Shown: positions 34,613 to 42,252 of the stretch, piece by piece
Position numbering within the stretch: position 1 is the first letter of the stretch
Layout of the letters: the number at the start of each line of letters is the position of its first letter
Origin: Streptomyces sp. TLI_235
Lineage (GTDB): Bacteria; Actinomycetota; Actinomycetes; Streptomycetales; Streptomycetaceae
Direction of reading: 5' to 3'
Length of the DNA: 64,000 nucleotides
Assembly (NCBI GenBank): GCA_002300355.1
Contig: NSGV01000001.1
Location: 4,960,001-5,024,000, forward strand
Made by a program: the position numbers and the translations under genes
Notes under the pieces: model-generated
Databases searched by the model: none
Told to the model about the DNA's origin: nothing
What the model saw: only the letters and a program-made list of their open reading frames with translations

Positions 34613-35461
34613 TCAGGCCCAGGGCCGCACCACCGCGAGCGCCCCGCCGCCCGCCGCCCGGTACGCGGCCGCCTCCGCGAGCGGCAGTACGGTGTCCGGC
34701 GGCAGTCGGAAGGCGCCCTCCTCCCACAGCTCCACCAACTCGCCGAGCTCCGTGGACTCGGCCCCGCCCACCGACCGGCCGCCCGGCGCCGGAGTCGGCA
34801 CCGCCACCCGCTCCGGCCCGCCCGCCAGCGCCGGCCAGAGCGGGGCGCTGCCCGGGCCGAGGACGTCCAGCACCGCGTCCACGCCCTGCGGGGCGGCCGC
34901 CCGGGCCCGCTCGGCGAGCTCCACCCCGTGGCCGACCGGCACCGCCCCGGCCTCCCGCAGCGCGGCGTGCTCCCGCTCCGGCGCCACCGCCACCACCGCG
35001 GCGCCGCGCCGCAGCGCGAGGGCGACCGCCGCCCGTCCGGCCGCCGACCCGGCGCCGTGCACCAGCAGGGTGCTGCCGCGCCGCACCGCGAGCCGGTCCA
35101 GGGCCGCCACGACGCCCGCCGCGGTGACCGGCAGCAGCGCCGCCTCCGCCCAGGGCATCGCCACGGGCCGGTGCGCCACCCGGTCGGCGTCCGCCGCCGC
35201 GTACTCGGCGCAGGCACCGGACGGGCAGTGGCCGAGCACCTCGTCGCCGACTTCCAGGCCGTACGTGCCGGGGCCGAGCTGCACCACCACGCCGGCGAAC
35301 TCGGTGCCGGGGATCCCCGCCGGCGCGCCGGCCGCCGGCGGCAGCCCGGCCGCCTCCACCCGGACCAGCACCTGCCCGGGCCCGGCCCGCGGCACCGCCG
35401 CCTCGACCGTCCGAGGGGCGGCGGCCGCACTGCCGGGGCCCGGGTACTCCAGCGCCCGCAC
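34613..35461 (-). CDS. zinc-independent MDR oxidoreductase (quinone-reductase-like)
   Basis: Medium-chain dehydrogenase/reductase of 282 residues, somewhat short for the family (about 310-330). The GroES-like domain has GTEFAGVVVQLG, and the NADPH domain has VHGAGSAAGRAAVALALRRGA in place of the glycine motif. The zinc ligands of alcohol dehydrogenases are absent, so a quinone-reductase-like or enoyl-reductase activity is expected. The GTG at 35461 has GGAGG six bases upstream; longer in-frame reading adds a non-conserved leader. Confidence 0.82.
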   Translation of the reverse strand: MRALEYPGPGSAAAAPRTVEAAVPRAGPGQVLVRVEAAGLPPAAGAPAGIPGTEFAGVVVQLGPGTYGLEVGDEVLGHCPSGACAEYAAADADRVAHRPVAMPWAEAALLPVTAAGVVAALDRLAVRRGSTLLVHGAGSAAGRAAVALALRRGAAVVAVAPEREHAALREAGAVPVGHGVELAERARAAAPQGVDAVLDVLGPGSAPLWPALAGGPERVAVPTPAPGGRSVGGAESTELGELVELWEEGAFRLPPDTVLPLAEAAAYRAAGGGALAVVRPWA

Positions 35462-35595
35462 CGGCCACCTCCGCTCCCGTCCGGCGCCCGGCGAGCCGCG
35501 CCAGGCGGGTGCTTTGTCACATTTATGCTGATCTGCGGGATGGCGGACCGCATGTCGCACGGACACCGCGGCGCACGGACACAGGGAGTCGACGG

Positions 35596-37176
35596 GTGGC
35601 CCAGCTGTCACTTCTCTTCCTGGTGCTGCTCGCCTCCGTGGTGACGATGCCGCTGGCCCGCCGGATCCATGTGCCGCAGCCGGTGCTGATGACCCTGCTC
35701 GGCCTGGCGATGGCGCTCGTCCCGCAGATCCCCAATGTGACGGTCGACCCGGACTTCATCCTGCCGCTGGTCCTGCCGCCGCTGATCTTCGCGGTGGCCC
35801 GCCGGTCCTCCGTCCGGTACTTCCGCGGCAACATCCGGCCGATCCTGCTGTTGGCGGTCGCCCTGGTGGCGGTCACCACCACTGTGGTGGCCGCCGTCGC
35901 CGAGTGGCGGGTGCCCGGGCTGCCGCTCGCCGCGGCGGTGGCGCTCGGTGCGCTCGTCTCGCCGCCCGACCCGGTGGCGGCCGTCGCGGTGGCCGGCGCG
36001 GTCGGCCTGCCGCGGCGCCTGGTGGCCGTGCTGGAGGGCGAGGGCCTGTTCAACGACGTCACCGCGATCGTCATCTACTCGCTGGCCATCGAGGCAGTGG
36101 TCAGCGGACACTTCTCCACCGCGGACGCCGCGCTGCGGCTGGTGCTGTCCGCGGTCGTCGCGGTCGTCGTCGGGATCGCCCTGGGGTGGCTGAACACCTG
36201 GCTGGCAGCCCGCCTCGACGACCCCACCCAGCAGGTCGCGCTCAACCTGCTCGTCCCGTTCGCCGCCTACGCCCTCGCCGAGGAGGCGCACGGCTCCGGC
36301 GTGCTCGCCGTCGTGGTCTGCGCGCTGTACCTGGCCGACCGGGCCGCCGACGCGGACGACGTGTCCTTCCGGCTGGTCGGCAACGCCTTCTGGGAGATCG
36401 TCGAGATCCTGATCACCGGGGTGGCCTTCGGCCTGATCGGCCTGGAGCTCAGCACGGTGCTCGCCGACGTCCGCTCCAGCTGGCGCGGGATGCTCGGCGA
36501 CACCGCCTGCGTGATCGCCGCGGTGGTGCTCGTCCGGCTGCTGTGGCTGCTGCCGGCCGCCTGGATCTCCGAGCGGCTCACCCACGGCGAGGAGGACACC
36601 CCGATCAGCTGGCGGGAGACGGTGGTGCTCTGGTGGTCCGGGATGCGCGGGGTCGCCACGGTCGCCCTCGCGCTCGCGGTGCCGCTCACCGTGCACGGCG
36701 GCGGCCCCTTCCCGTCCCGCAGCGAGATCGTCTTCGTCGCCTTCTCCGTCGTGCTGTTCACCCTGCTGGTGCAGGGGCTGACCCTGCCCTGGCTGGTCCG
36801 GCTGCTCGGCCTGCGCGACCACCCGGACGTCCACGACGAGGCCCTGCGGGTGCTGCGCGGCCGCGCCGCCAAGGCCGGCCTGCACCGGCTGGAGGAGCTG
36901 GAGGAGGAGCGCCGGCTGCCCGTCGAACTCGTCGAACGGCTCCGCGAACGCCAGCACGACCGGCTCGCCCGGCTCTACCCCGAGCGGTACGAGGAGGAGG
37001 AGGCCGCCGAGGCCAAGCGCCGACTCGCCCGCTGGCGCCAGGCGGCCGAGGTCGAGCAGGAGATGATCGCCGCCTCCCGCCGGGAGGTGCTGACGGCCCG
37101 TGGGGAGCCCGGCGCCGACCCCGAGATGGCCGACCGGGTGCTGCGCGAACTCGACCTCCGCTCGGCGCGCAAGTGA
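35596..37176 (+). CDS. Na+/H+ antiporter, CPA1 family
   Basis: Membrane antiporter of 526 residues with about 12 hydrophobic segments. The two functional regions of CPA1 exchangers are present: SPPDPVAAVAVAGAVG, with its aspartate in the fifth or sixth helix, and EGEGLFNDVTAIVIY with the ion-binding Asn-Asp pair. A hydrophilic tail of about 110 residues rich in Arg and Glu (probable coiled coil) follows, suggesting cytoplasmic regulation by pH or ions. The GTG at 35596 has AGGGAG seven bases upstream. Confidence 0.92.
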   Translation: MAQLSLLFLVLLASVVTMPLARRIHVPQPVLMTLLGLAMALVPQIPNVTVDPDFILPLVLPPLIFAVARRSSVRYFRGNIRPILLLAVALVAVTTTVVAAVAEWRVPGLPLAAAVALGALVSPPDPVAAVAVAGAVGLPRRLVAVLEGEGLFNDVTAIVIYSLAIEAVVSGHFSTADAALRLVLSAVVAVVVGIALGWLNTWLAARLDDPTQQVALNLLVPFAAYALAEEAHGSGVLAVVVCALYLADRAADADDVSFRLVGNAFWEIVEILITGVAFGLIGLELSTVLADVRSSWRGMLGDTACVIAAVVLVRLLWLLPAAWISERLTHGEEDTPISWRETVVLWWSGMRGVATVALALAVPLTVHGGGPFPSRSEIVFVAFSVVLFTLLVQGLTLPWLVRLLGLRDHPDVHDEALRVLRGRAAKAGLHRLEELEEERRLPVELVERLRERQHDRLARLYPERYEEEEAAEAKRRLARWRQAAEVEQEMIAASRREVLTARGEPGADPEMADRVLRELDLRSARK

Positions 37177-37316
37177 GCGCGCCGCCCGGGGATAGGCTGG
37201 CCGCGGGCAAGGCCGTCAACGGAGTCGGCGCCACGCACCGTGCTGCCGCCGGACCTCGCGAACCCTCCCGCCGGGCCCTGCAGGTACTGCCATCCGGATG
37301 ATTCAAGGAGCAACCG

Positions 37317-38978
37317 ATGTCGGAGAACCTCCCCGGCTCTCGCATCCCCCTGGACCGAACCCCCCAGTGGGCCGCGCTGGCCAAGCACCGCGAGGAGCTG
37401 GGCGACCAGCACCTGCGCGGGCTGTTCGAGGCCGACCCCGAGCGCGGCAGCCGCTACACCCTCGCCGTCGGCGACCTGCACGTCGACTACTCCAAGCAGC
37501 TGGTGACGGACGAGACGCTCGCCCTGCTGCGCGACCTCGCCGCGGCCACCGGCGTCACCGGGCTCCGGGACGCGATGTTCCGCGGCGAGAAGATCAACAT
37601 CACCGAGGACCGCGCCGTCCTGCACACCGCGCTCCGCGCCCCGCGCGGCGCCGTGGTCGAGGTCGACGGCGAGAACGTCGTCCCCGCCGTCCACGCGGTG
37701 CTCGACCGGATGGCCGCCTTCGCCGACCGCGTCCGCAGCGGCGAGTGGACCGGCCACACCGGCAGGCGCATCCGCACCGTCGTCAACATCGGCATCGGCG
37801 GCTCCGACCTCGGCCCGGCCATGGCCTACGAGGTGCTGCGCTCCTACACCGACCGCGGCATCGACGTCCGCTTCGTCTCCAACGTGGACGGCGCCGACCT
37901 GAACGAGGCGCTGGTCGGCGTGGACGCCGCCGAGACGCTGTTCATCGTCGCGTCGAAGACCTTCACCACCATCGAGACCGTCACCAACGCGGTCGCCGCC
38001 AGGAACTGGCTGCTCACCGAGCTGCACGCGGACACCGACGCGGTCGCCAAGCACTTCGTGGCGCTCTCCACCAACGCCCAGGGCGTCGCCGACTTCGGCA
38101 TCGACACCGCCAACATGTTCGAGTTCTGGGACTGGGTGGGCGGCCGCTACTCCTACGACTCCGCCATCGGCCTCTCGCTGATGATCGCCATCGGCCCGGA
38201 GCGGTTCCGCGAGATGCTGGACGGCTTCCACCTGGTCGACGAGCACTTCCGCACCGCCCCGCCGGAGCAGAACGTGCCGCTGCTGCTCGGCCTGCTCGGC
38301 GTCTGGTACGGCGCGTTCTTCGACGCCCAGTCGCACGCCGTGCTGCCGTACTCGCACTACCTCTCCAAGTTCACCGCCTACCTGCAGCAGCTGGACATGG
38401 AGTCCAACGGCAAGTCGGTGGACCGCGAGGGCCGGCCGGTGACCTGGCAGACCGGCCCGGTGGTCTGGGGCACCCCCGGCACCAACGGCCAGCACGCCTA
38501 CTACCAGCTGCTGCACCAGGGCACGAAGATCATCCCGGCCGACTTCATCGGCTTCGCCCAGCCGGTCGAGAGCCTGCTGCCCGGCCTGGTCGCCCAGCAC
38601 GACCTGCTGATGGCCAACTTCTTCGCCCAGACCCAGGCGCTGGCCTTCGGCAAGACCGCCGAAGAGGTCGCCGCCGAGGGCGTGCCGGCCGAGCTGGTGC
38701 CGCACAAGACCTTCCGCGGCAACCACCCCACCACCACCGTGCTGGCCGCCGAGCTCACCCCGTCCGTGCTCGGCCAGCTGGTCGCGCTCTACGAGCACAA
38801 GGTGTTCGTCCAGGGCGCCATCTGGAACATCGACTCCTTCGACCAGTGGGGCGTCGAGCTCGGCAAGGTCCTGGCGAAGCGGATCGAGCCGGTGCTGCTC
38901 ACCGGCGAGGGCGCGGAGAAGCTGGACAGCTCCACGGCCGAACTGGTCGCCCGCTACCGCGCGCTGCGCGGCCGCTGA
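37317..38978 (+). CDS. pgi: glucose-6-phosphate isomerase
   Basis: Cytosolic enzyme of glycolysis and gluconeogenesis interconverting glucose-6-P and fructose-6-P, 553 residues, normal length for the long bacterial type. Family signatures GIGGSDLGP, GGRYSYDSAIG, GTNGQHAYYQLLHQGTK and FDQWGVELGK are all present, the last holding the active-site lysine region. The residue before PGTNGQH is Thr386, where many homologues have glutamate. AAGGAG precedes the ATG, and a hairpin follows the stop. Confidence 0.95.
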   Translation: MSENLPGSRIPLDRTPQWAALAKHREELGDQHLRGLFEADPERGSRYTLAVGDLHVDYSKQLVTDETLALLRDLAAATGVTGLRDAMFRGEKINITEDRAVLHTALRAPRGAVVEVDGENVVPAVHAVLDRMAAFADRVRSGEWTGHTGRRIRTVVNIGIGGSDLGPAMAYEVLRSYTDRGIDVRFVSNVDGADLNEALVGVDAAETLFIVASKTFTTIETVTNAVAARNWLLTELHADTDAVAKHFVALSTNAQGVADFGIDTANMFEFWDWVGGRYSYDSAIGLSLMIAIGPERFREMLDGFHLVDEHFRTAPPEQNVPLLLGLLGVWYGAFFDAQSHAVLPYSHYLSKFTAYLQQLDMESNGKSVDREGRPVTWQTGPVVWGTPGTNGQHAYYQLLHQGTKIIPADFIGFAQPVESLLPGLVAQHDLLMANFFAQTQALAFGKTAEEVAAEGVPAELVPHKTFRGNHPTTTVLAAELTPSVLGQLVALYEHKVFVQGAIWNIDSFDQWGVELGKVLAKRIEPVLLTGEGAEKLDSSTAELVARYRALRGR

Positions 38979-38990
38979 GCCCCCGCCCGC

Positions 38991-39016
38991 GGGGCCGCCC
39001 CGATCGGGACGGCCCC
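38991..39016 (+). terminator. hairpin after pgi
   Basis: Near-perfect palindrome: GGGGCCG (38991-38997) with CGGCCCC (39010-39016) and a partly paired interior CCC/GGG around GAT. Confidence 0.6.
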
Positions 39017-39040
39017 GTGGGCCCGGGTGTTGACGGCGGA

Positions 39041-39388
39041 TCAGCGACCGGCCGTCCAGCAGTTCGGGCAGCCGCCGGGCTGGTTCGACGGGCAGCAGGC
39101 CGACGGCGGCGACGTCGGCCCGGCCGAGGTGTGCGGCGAGGCCGAGGCGGTGGCGGTGGCCGGGCCCGGCGGCAGCGGGGCGCGGCGGGGCTCCGTGGAA
39201 CGGGGGATGACGGCCAGCAGCACGATCAGCGCCGCGCCGCCCAGCACGGCCAGGACGACCAGCAGCCGGTGCCGCCACACGGCGATCCGGTGCGCGCGCA
39301 GCGCGGACGCCTCCAGGCCGGCGAGCTCGGCGCGGAGCCACTCCTCCCAGCCCGGCGGCGTACTGCGCGCGGGATCGTCGGGCGCCAT
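39041..39388 (-). CDS. small membrane protein with a Cys-rich C-terminus
   Basis: 115 residues. An N-terminal soluble segment with WEEWLRAELAGLEASALRAHRI (about 14-35) leads into one hydrophobic helix (about 42-62) preceded by basic residues, so the N-terminus should be cytoplasmic. A Pro/Thr/Ser-rich external stretch ends in CCPSNQPGGCPNCW, four cysteines that could bind metal or form disulphides. No family recognised. The ATG at 39388 lacks a clear ribosome binding site. It is convergent with pgi. Confidence 0.65.
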   Translation of the reverse strand: MAPDDPARSTPPGWEEWLRAELAGLEASALRAHRIAVWRHRLLVVLAVLGGAALIVLLAVIPRSTEPRRAPLPPGPATATASASPHTSAGPTSPPSACCPSNQPGGCPNCWTAGR

Positions 39389-39426
39389 GGACCGCGAGAT
39401 TAGCAGTCGTGGACGCACCATGGAAC

Positions 39427-39462
39427 GTCGAAGGCCCCTCGCTTCCGCGAGGGGCCTTCGAC
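39427..39462 (-). terminator. terminator of tRNA-Lys copy 4
   Basis: Same 16-base perfect stem and TTCC loop as copies 1 and 3. It reaches into the upstream region of the small membrane protein gene. Confidence 0.85.
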
Positions 39463-39468
39463 CGTCTG

Positions 39469-39542
39469 TGCGCCGCCAGGGACTCGAACCCCGGACCCGC
39501 TGATTAAGAGTCAGCTGCTCTAACCAACTGAGCTAGCGGCGC
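39469..39542 (-). tRNA. tRNA-Lys (anticodon CTT), copy 4
   Basis: Identical to the other copies; part of the 134-bp conserved block 39422-39555. Beyond the block its flanks are unrelated to those of the other copies. Confidence 0.97.
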
Positions 39543-39608
39543 CTGCTGACGTGGAAGACTCTAGCAGCGGCTCCGTGCCGAGCCAAAATCGAATACCCCC
39601 GGGCGGGC

Positions 39609-40202
39609 TCAGGCCGACGGCGCCGGGTGCAGCACCCCGGCCGGCTCCTCCGCGGCGCCCTGCGGGAGGACCGGCGCGGATGCCCCGGTCTCGCCGCGGG
39701 CCGCCCGGACACAGGCCCACAGCACCACGGCCGCACCCGGCAGCCACGGCTCCCGGGAGTCCGGCGCGACGATCCAGCGGCCGGCGCCGAGACCGGGCGA
39801 GTCCGGGGCGTCCAGCATGCGCTGCACCGGCGGAACGGTGACCGCGTCGCCCTTGCCGTGGCAGAGCAGCGGCGGGACGTCGCGGGCCCACTCCTCCCAG
39901 GCCAGCAGGGTGCGCAGCCGGGGCGCCGCCCCGGGCTGGACGAACAGCAGGGTGCGCCCGCGGAAGGCGGCGACCGGGCCGCAGCCCGGACCGGAGGACC
40001 ACAGCTCGTCCAGCACCCGGCGGCCGAACAGCGACGGCATGCTGATCACGTCGAAGGCCCGGCCGCAGGGCAGCACGCTGGAGGCCCAGGGGCGAGCCTC
40101 CCACAGGGCACGCATGGAGCGCGGGTACTCGCTGGCGGAGGCCAGCCAGGCCTCGCCGGCGACAGTGACGTACTCCACGGATTGATACGTCCAGATGTCC
40201 AC
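39609..40202 (-). CDS. hypothetical protein, weakly Prim-Pol-like
   Basis: 197 residues from GTG 40202; a GTG at 40178 would shorten it by eight, and neither has a ribosome binding site. The pattern LPCGRAFDVISMPSLFGRRVL...GPGCGPVAAFRGR...LLAWEEW matches a group of Streptomyces proteins that I recall being annotated as bifunctional DNA primase/polymerase N-terminal domain. The catalytic acidic triad of primase-polymerases is not obvious, so it is more likely a degenerate or non-catalytic relative. It lies downstream of the helicase-nuclease cassette on the same strand. Confidence 0.6.
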   Translation of the reverse strand: MDIWTYQSVEYVTVAGEAWLASASEYPRSMRALWEARPWASSVLPCGRAFDVISMPSLFGRRVLDELWSSGPGCGPVAAFRGRTLLFVQPGAAPRLRTLLAWEEWARDVPPLLCHGKGDAVTVPPVQRMLDAPDSPGLGAGRWIVAPDSREPWLPGAAVVLWACVRAARGETGASAPVLPQGAAEEPAGVLHPAPSA

Positions 40203-40335
40203 CCCAGCAGCGTGGCCCTTGCCGCCGACGGAACGGACGGAAAACCCCGTTTGCCGGACACCGCGGCAGGCCCCGGCGTACCCTTACCGGCCGCATATGC
40301 CAGAGGCCCGGTTCGGCGGGCGCCGGCGAGCCGGA

Positions 40336-40734
40336 TCAGTGCTCCGCGCTGCGCTGCTTCTGCAGGCTGCGGCCGTACTCGACCATCCGCACCGCGTAGT
40401 CGGGCGTCCAGTCGGCGCGGTCGGCGATCTCCGCCGGGGTCATCGCGTCGAAGCGGCGGGTGTCGGCGAGCTGCGCGGCGGCGATCGCCTGGAAGTCCGT
40501 GGCGCGCTCCGCCGCGGCCCGGAAGGCCAAGGTCAACTCGGTGGACCGACGGAGCAGTTCCGCCGGGTCGTCGATCGACTCCAGATCGAAGAAACGCTCC
40601 GGCTCCGGCTCGGCCGCCTGCGGTTCGAAGATCAGCTGGGCCGGCCGCAGCCGACGCGCAGGGGTGCCCGGGCCCGGGGCGGCCGGCGCGGGAACACCGC
40701 TCTGGTCGGACGCCTGTGCATGGGGATCGGGCAT
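40336..40734 (-). CDS. hypothetical protein
   Basis: 132 residues. The first third is Pro/Ala-rich; from about residue 45 it is charged and helical (PERFFDLESIDDPAELLRRSTELTLAFRAAAER) and it ends with AEIADRADWTPDYAVRMVEYGRSL, which may be a helix-turn-helix-like segment. GGAGG nine bases before the ATG supports the start. It follows the helicase gene after a 153-base gap on the same strand. No family recognised. Confidence 0.65.
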   Translation of the reverse strand: MPDPHAQASDQSGVPAPAAPGPGTPARRLRPAQLIFEPQAAEPEPERFFDLESIDDPAELLRRSTELTLAFRAAAERATDFQAIAAAQLADTRRFDAMTPAEIADRADWTPDYAVRMVEYGRSLQKQRSAEH

Positions 40735-40887
40735 GGACGGACACCTCCGGAGGGCGGGTGGCGGAAACTGGCCGTCGTCCATTGTCGCGCGGCGGCGGCC
40801 GGTATCGGAACGGTGCACACCAGGTCGCTATTCCCGGCCGGGGCGCACATGTCACCCACCGTGCGCCCCCGACCGATCCGCCCGCCC

Positions 40888-42252
40888 TCAGGACAGCCGC
40901 ACCCGGTGCGCCGCCAGGTGGGCCAGCACCGCATGGTTCGCCTCCCAGCCGTCCGGGAACTTCACCGCCACCCCGAGCTGCACCGGCTCCGTCGACGGGT
41001 GCTCGTCGAGCAGCTCGGCGATCCCCGCCCGGGCCACCACGATGCAGGCGTGCCGGTGCCGCGAGGCCAGCACGCACAGCCGGCCGGTCTCCAGGTGGAA
41101 GGCGGTCGCGTCGGGCCGCCCGGAGAGCGGGTGCAGCACCACGGTGACGTCGTACTCACGGCCCTGCAGCCGGTTCGCGGTGTCCACCGTCACCGCCGGG
41201 CCGGCCGCCGGGTCCACCGGCACGTCCAGCGCGGCCAGCGCCTGCCGGACGGCCGCCGCCTGGTCCCGGTGCGCGGTGCCGACCGCGATCCGGCCCGGCT
41301 CGACCGGCGCGGAGCCCTGCTCGGAGTGGGCCGTCAGCCCGCGGTCCAGCAGCCGGCGGACGACCGCCGCCACCGCAGCCACCGCCTGCGGGTCCGTCCG
41401 CACGGTGTGCCGGGCGGGCAGCTCCAGCAGCGCCCAGCCGCTCTCCACCGCCTCGTCGATCGCCGCGTCCACCGGCGAGCCGTCCGCCCGGACCGCCGCC
41501 GCCAGCCGCCGCTCCGCCGGGCCGGTGCCGGCCCGGAACGGCGTGTACGGGTAGAACGCCGCCGAGATCAGCGGCGCCGCCGAGGCCGGCAGCCGCCAGG
41601 ACACCGGCAGCCGGTGCGGCCGGATCGCCGGATTGTGCGCCAGCAGCGTCACCACCGCACTGCTCGACGGGTCGTACGACAGGCCCGCCCACTGGTCGGT
41701 GCCGACCACGGTGAACGGGTCCAGCTGGCCCGGGTCGCCGACGAACAGCGCCCGCTCGAACAGTCGGGCCACCGCCAGCAGCGCGTCCGAGCGCATCTGG
41801 TACGCCTCGTCGACGATCGCGTGCCGCCACGGCGCCTCGGTGCGCACCCACTGCCACTTCGCCGCCGTGGAGACCACCACGTCGTGCTCCAGCAGGTCGG
41901 CGACCTTCTCGGAGGCCGTCACGTTGGCGTGCCGCAGCGCCTCCGGCGCCGGGCGCGAATCACCCGCGTGCAGCCGGCCGACGGTGAGGTCCGGCCCCTT
42001 CACGGCCAGCCGGTCCACCAGGTCGTCGACCTGGCTGTTGGTCTGCGCGACGATCATCAGCCGCTCGCCGGAGGCGACCAGCTCCCGGGCCGCGCGCACC
42101 ACCAGGGTCGACTTGCCCGCGCCCGGCGGGGAGTCCACCACCACCCCGCGCGGCGCGCCCGGGCCCGGCCGCACCGCGGCCTCCAGAATGGCCGCCACGG
42201 CGGCGTCGGCGACGGTGCCCGGTGCCTGATCGGCAGTCATACCCGCGGTCAT
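40888..42252 (-). CDS. SF1 (UPF1-like) DNA/RNA helicase
   Basis: Superfamily 1 helicase core of 454 residues. Motif I is DSPPGAGKST (Lys47), motif II is VDEAYQM, motif III GDPGQLDPF, and the C-terminal RecA domain has the SWRLP motif, the NRLQGREYDVTVVLHP motif V region and ASRHRHACIVVA (motif VI). The arrangement is like AAA_11/AAA_12 helicases such as UPF1 or DNA2, but the protein is short and lacks their N-terminal and stalk regions. The ATG at 42252 overlaps the upstream stop as ATGA and has GGAAG upstream. Last gene of a three-gene coupled cassette. Confidence 0.85.
   Translation of the reverse strand: MTAGMTADQAPGTVADAAVAAILEAAVRPGPGAPRGVVVDSPPGAGKSTLVVRAARELVASGERLMIVAQTNSQVDDLVDRLAVKGPDLTVGRLHAGDSRPAPEALRHANVTASEKVADLLEHDVVVSTAAKWQWVRTEAPWRHAIVDEAYQMRSDALLAVARLFERALFVGDPGQLDPFTVVGTDQWAGLSYDPSSSAVVTLLAHNPAIRPHRLPVSWRLPASAAPLISAAFYPYTPFRAGTGPAERRLAAAVRADGSPVDAAIDEAVESGWALLELPARHTVRTDPQAVAAVAAVVRRLLDRGLTAHSEQGSAPVEPGRIAVGTAHRDQAAAVRQALAALDVPVDPAAGPAVTVDTANRLQGREYDVTVVLHPLSGRPDATAFHLETGRLCVLASRHRHACIVVARAGIAELLDEHPSTEPVQLGVAVKFPDGWEANHAVLAHLAAHRVRLS

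Noticed and set aside
21534..39542. tRNA-Lys genes as integration sites of a mobile element.
   Set aside because: No integrase, excisionase or att-like partial tRNA repeat was found beside any of the four copies; all copies are full length with their terminator.
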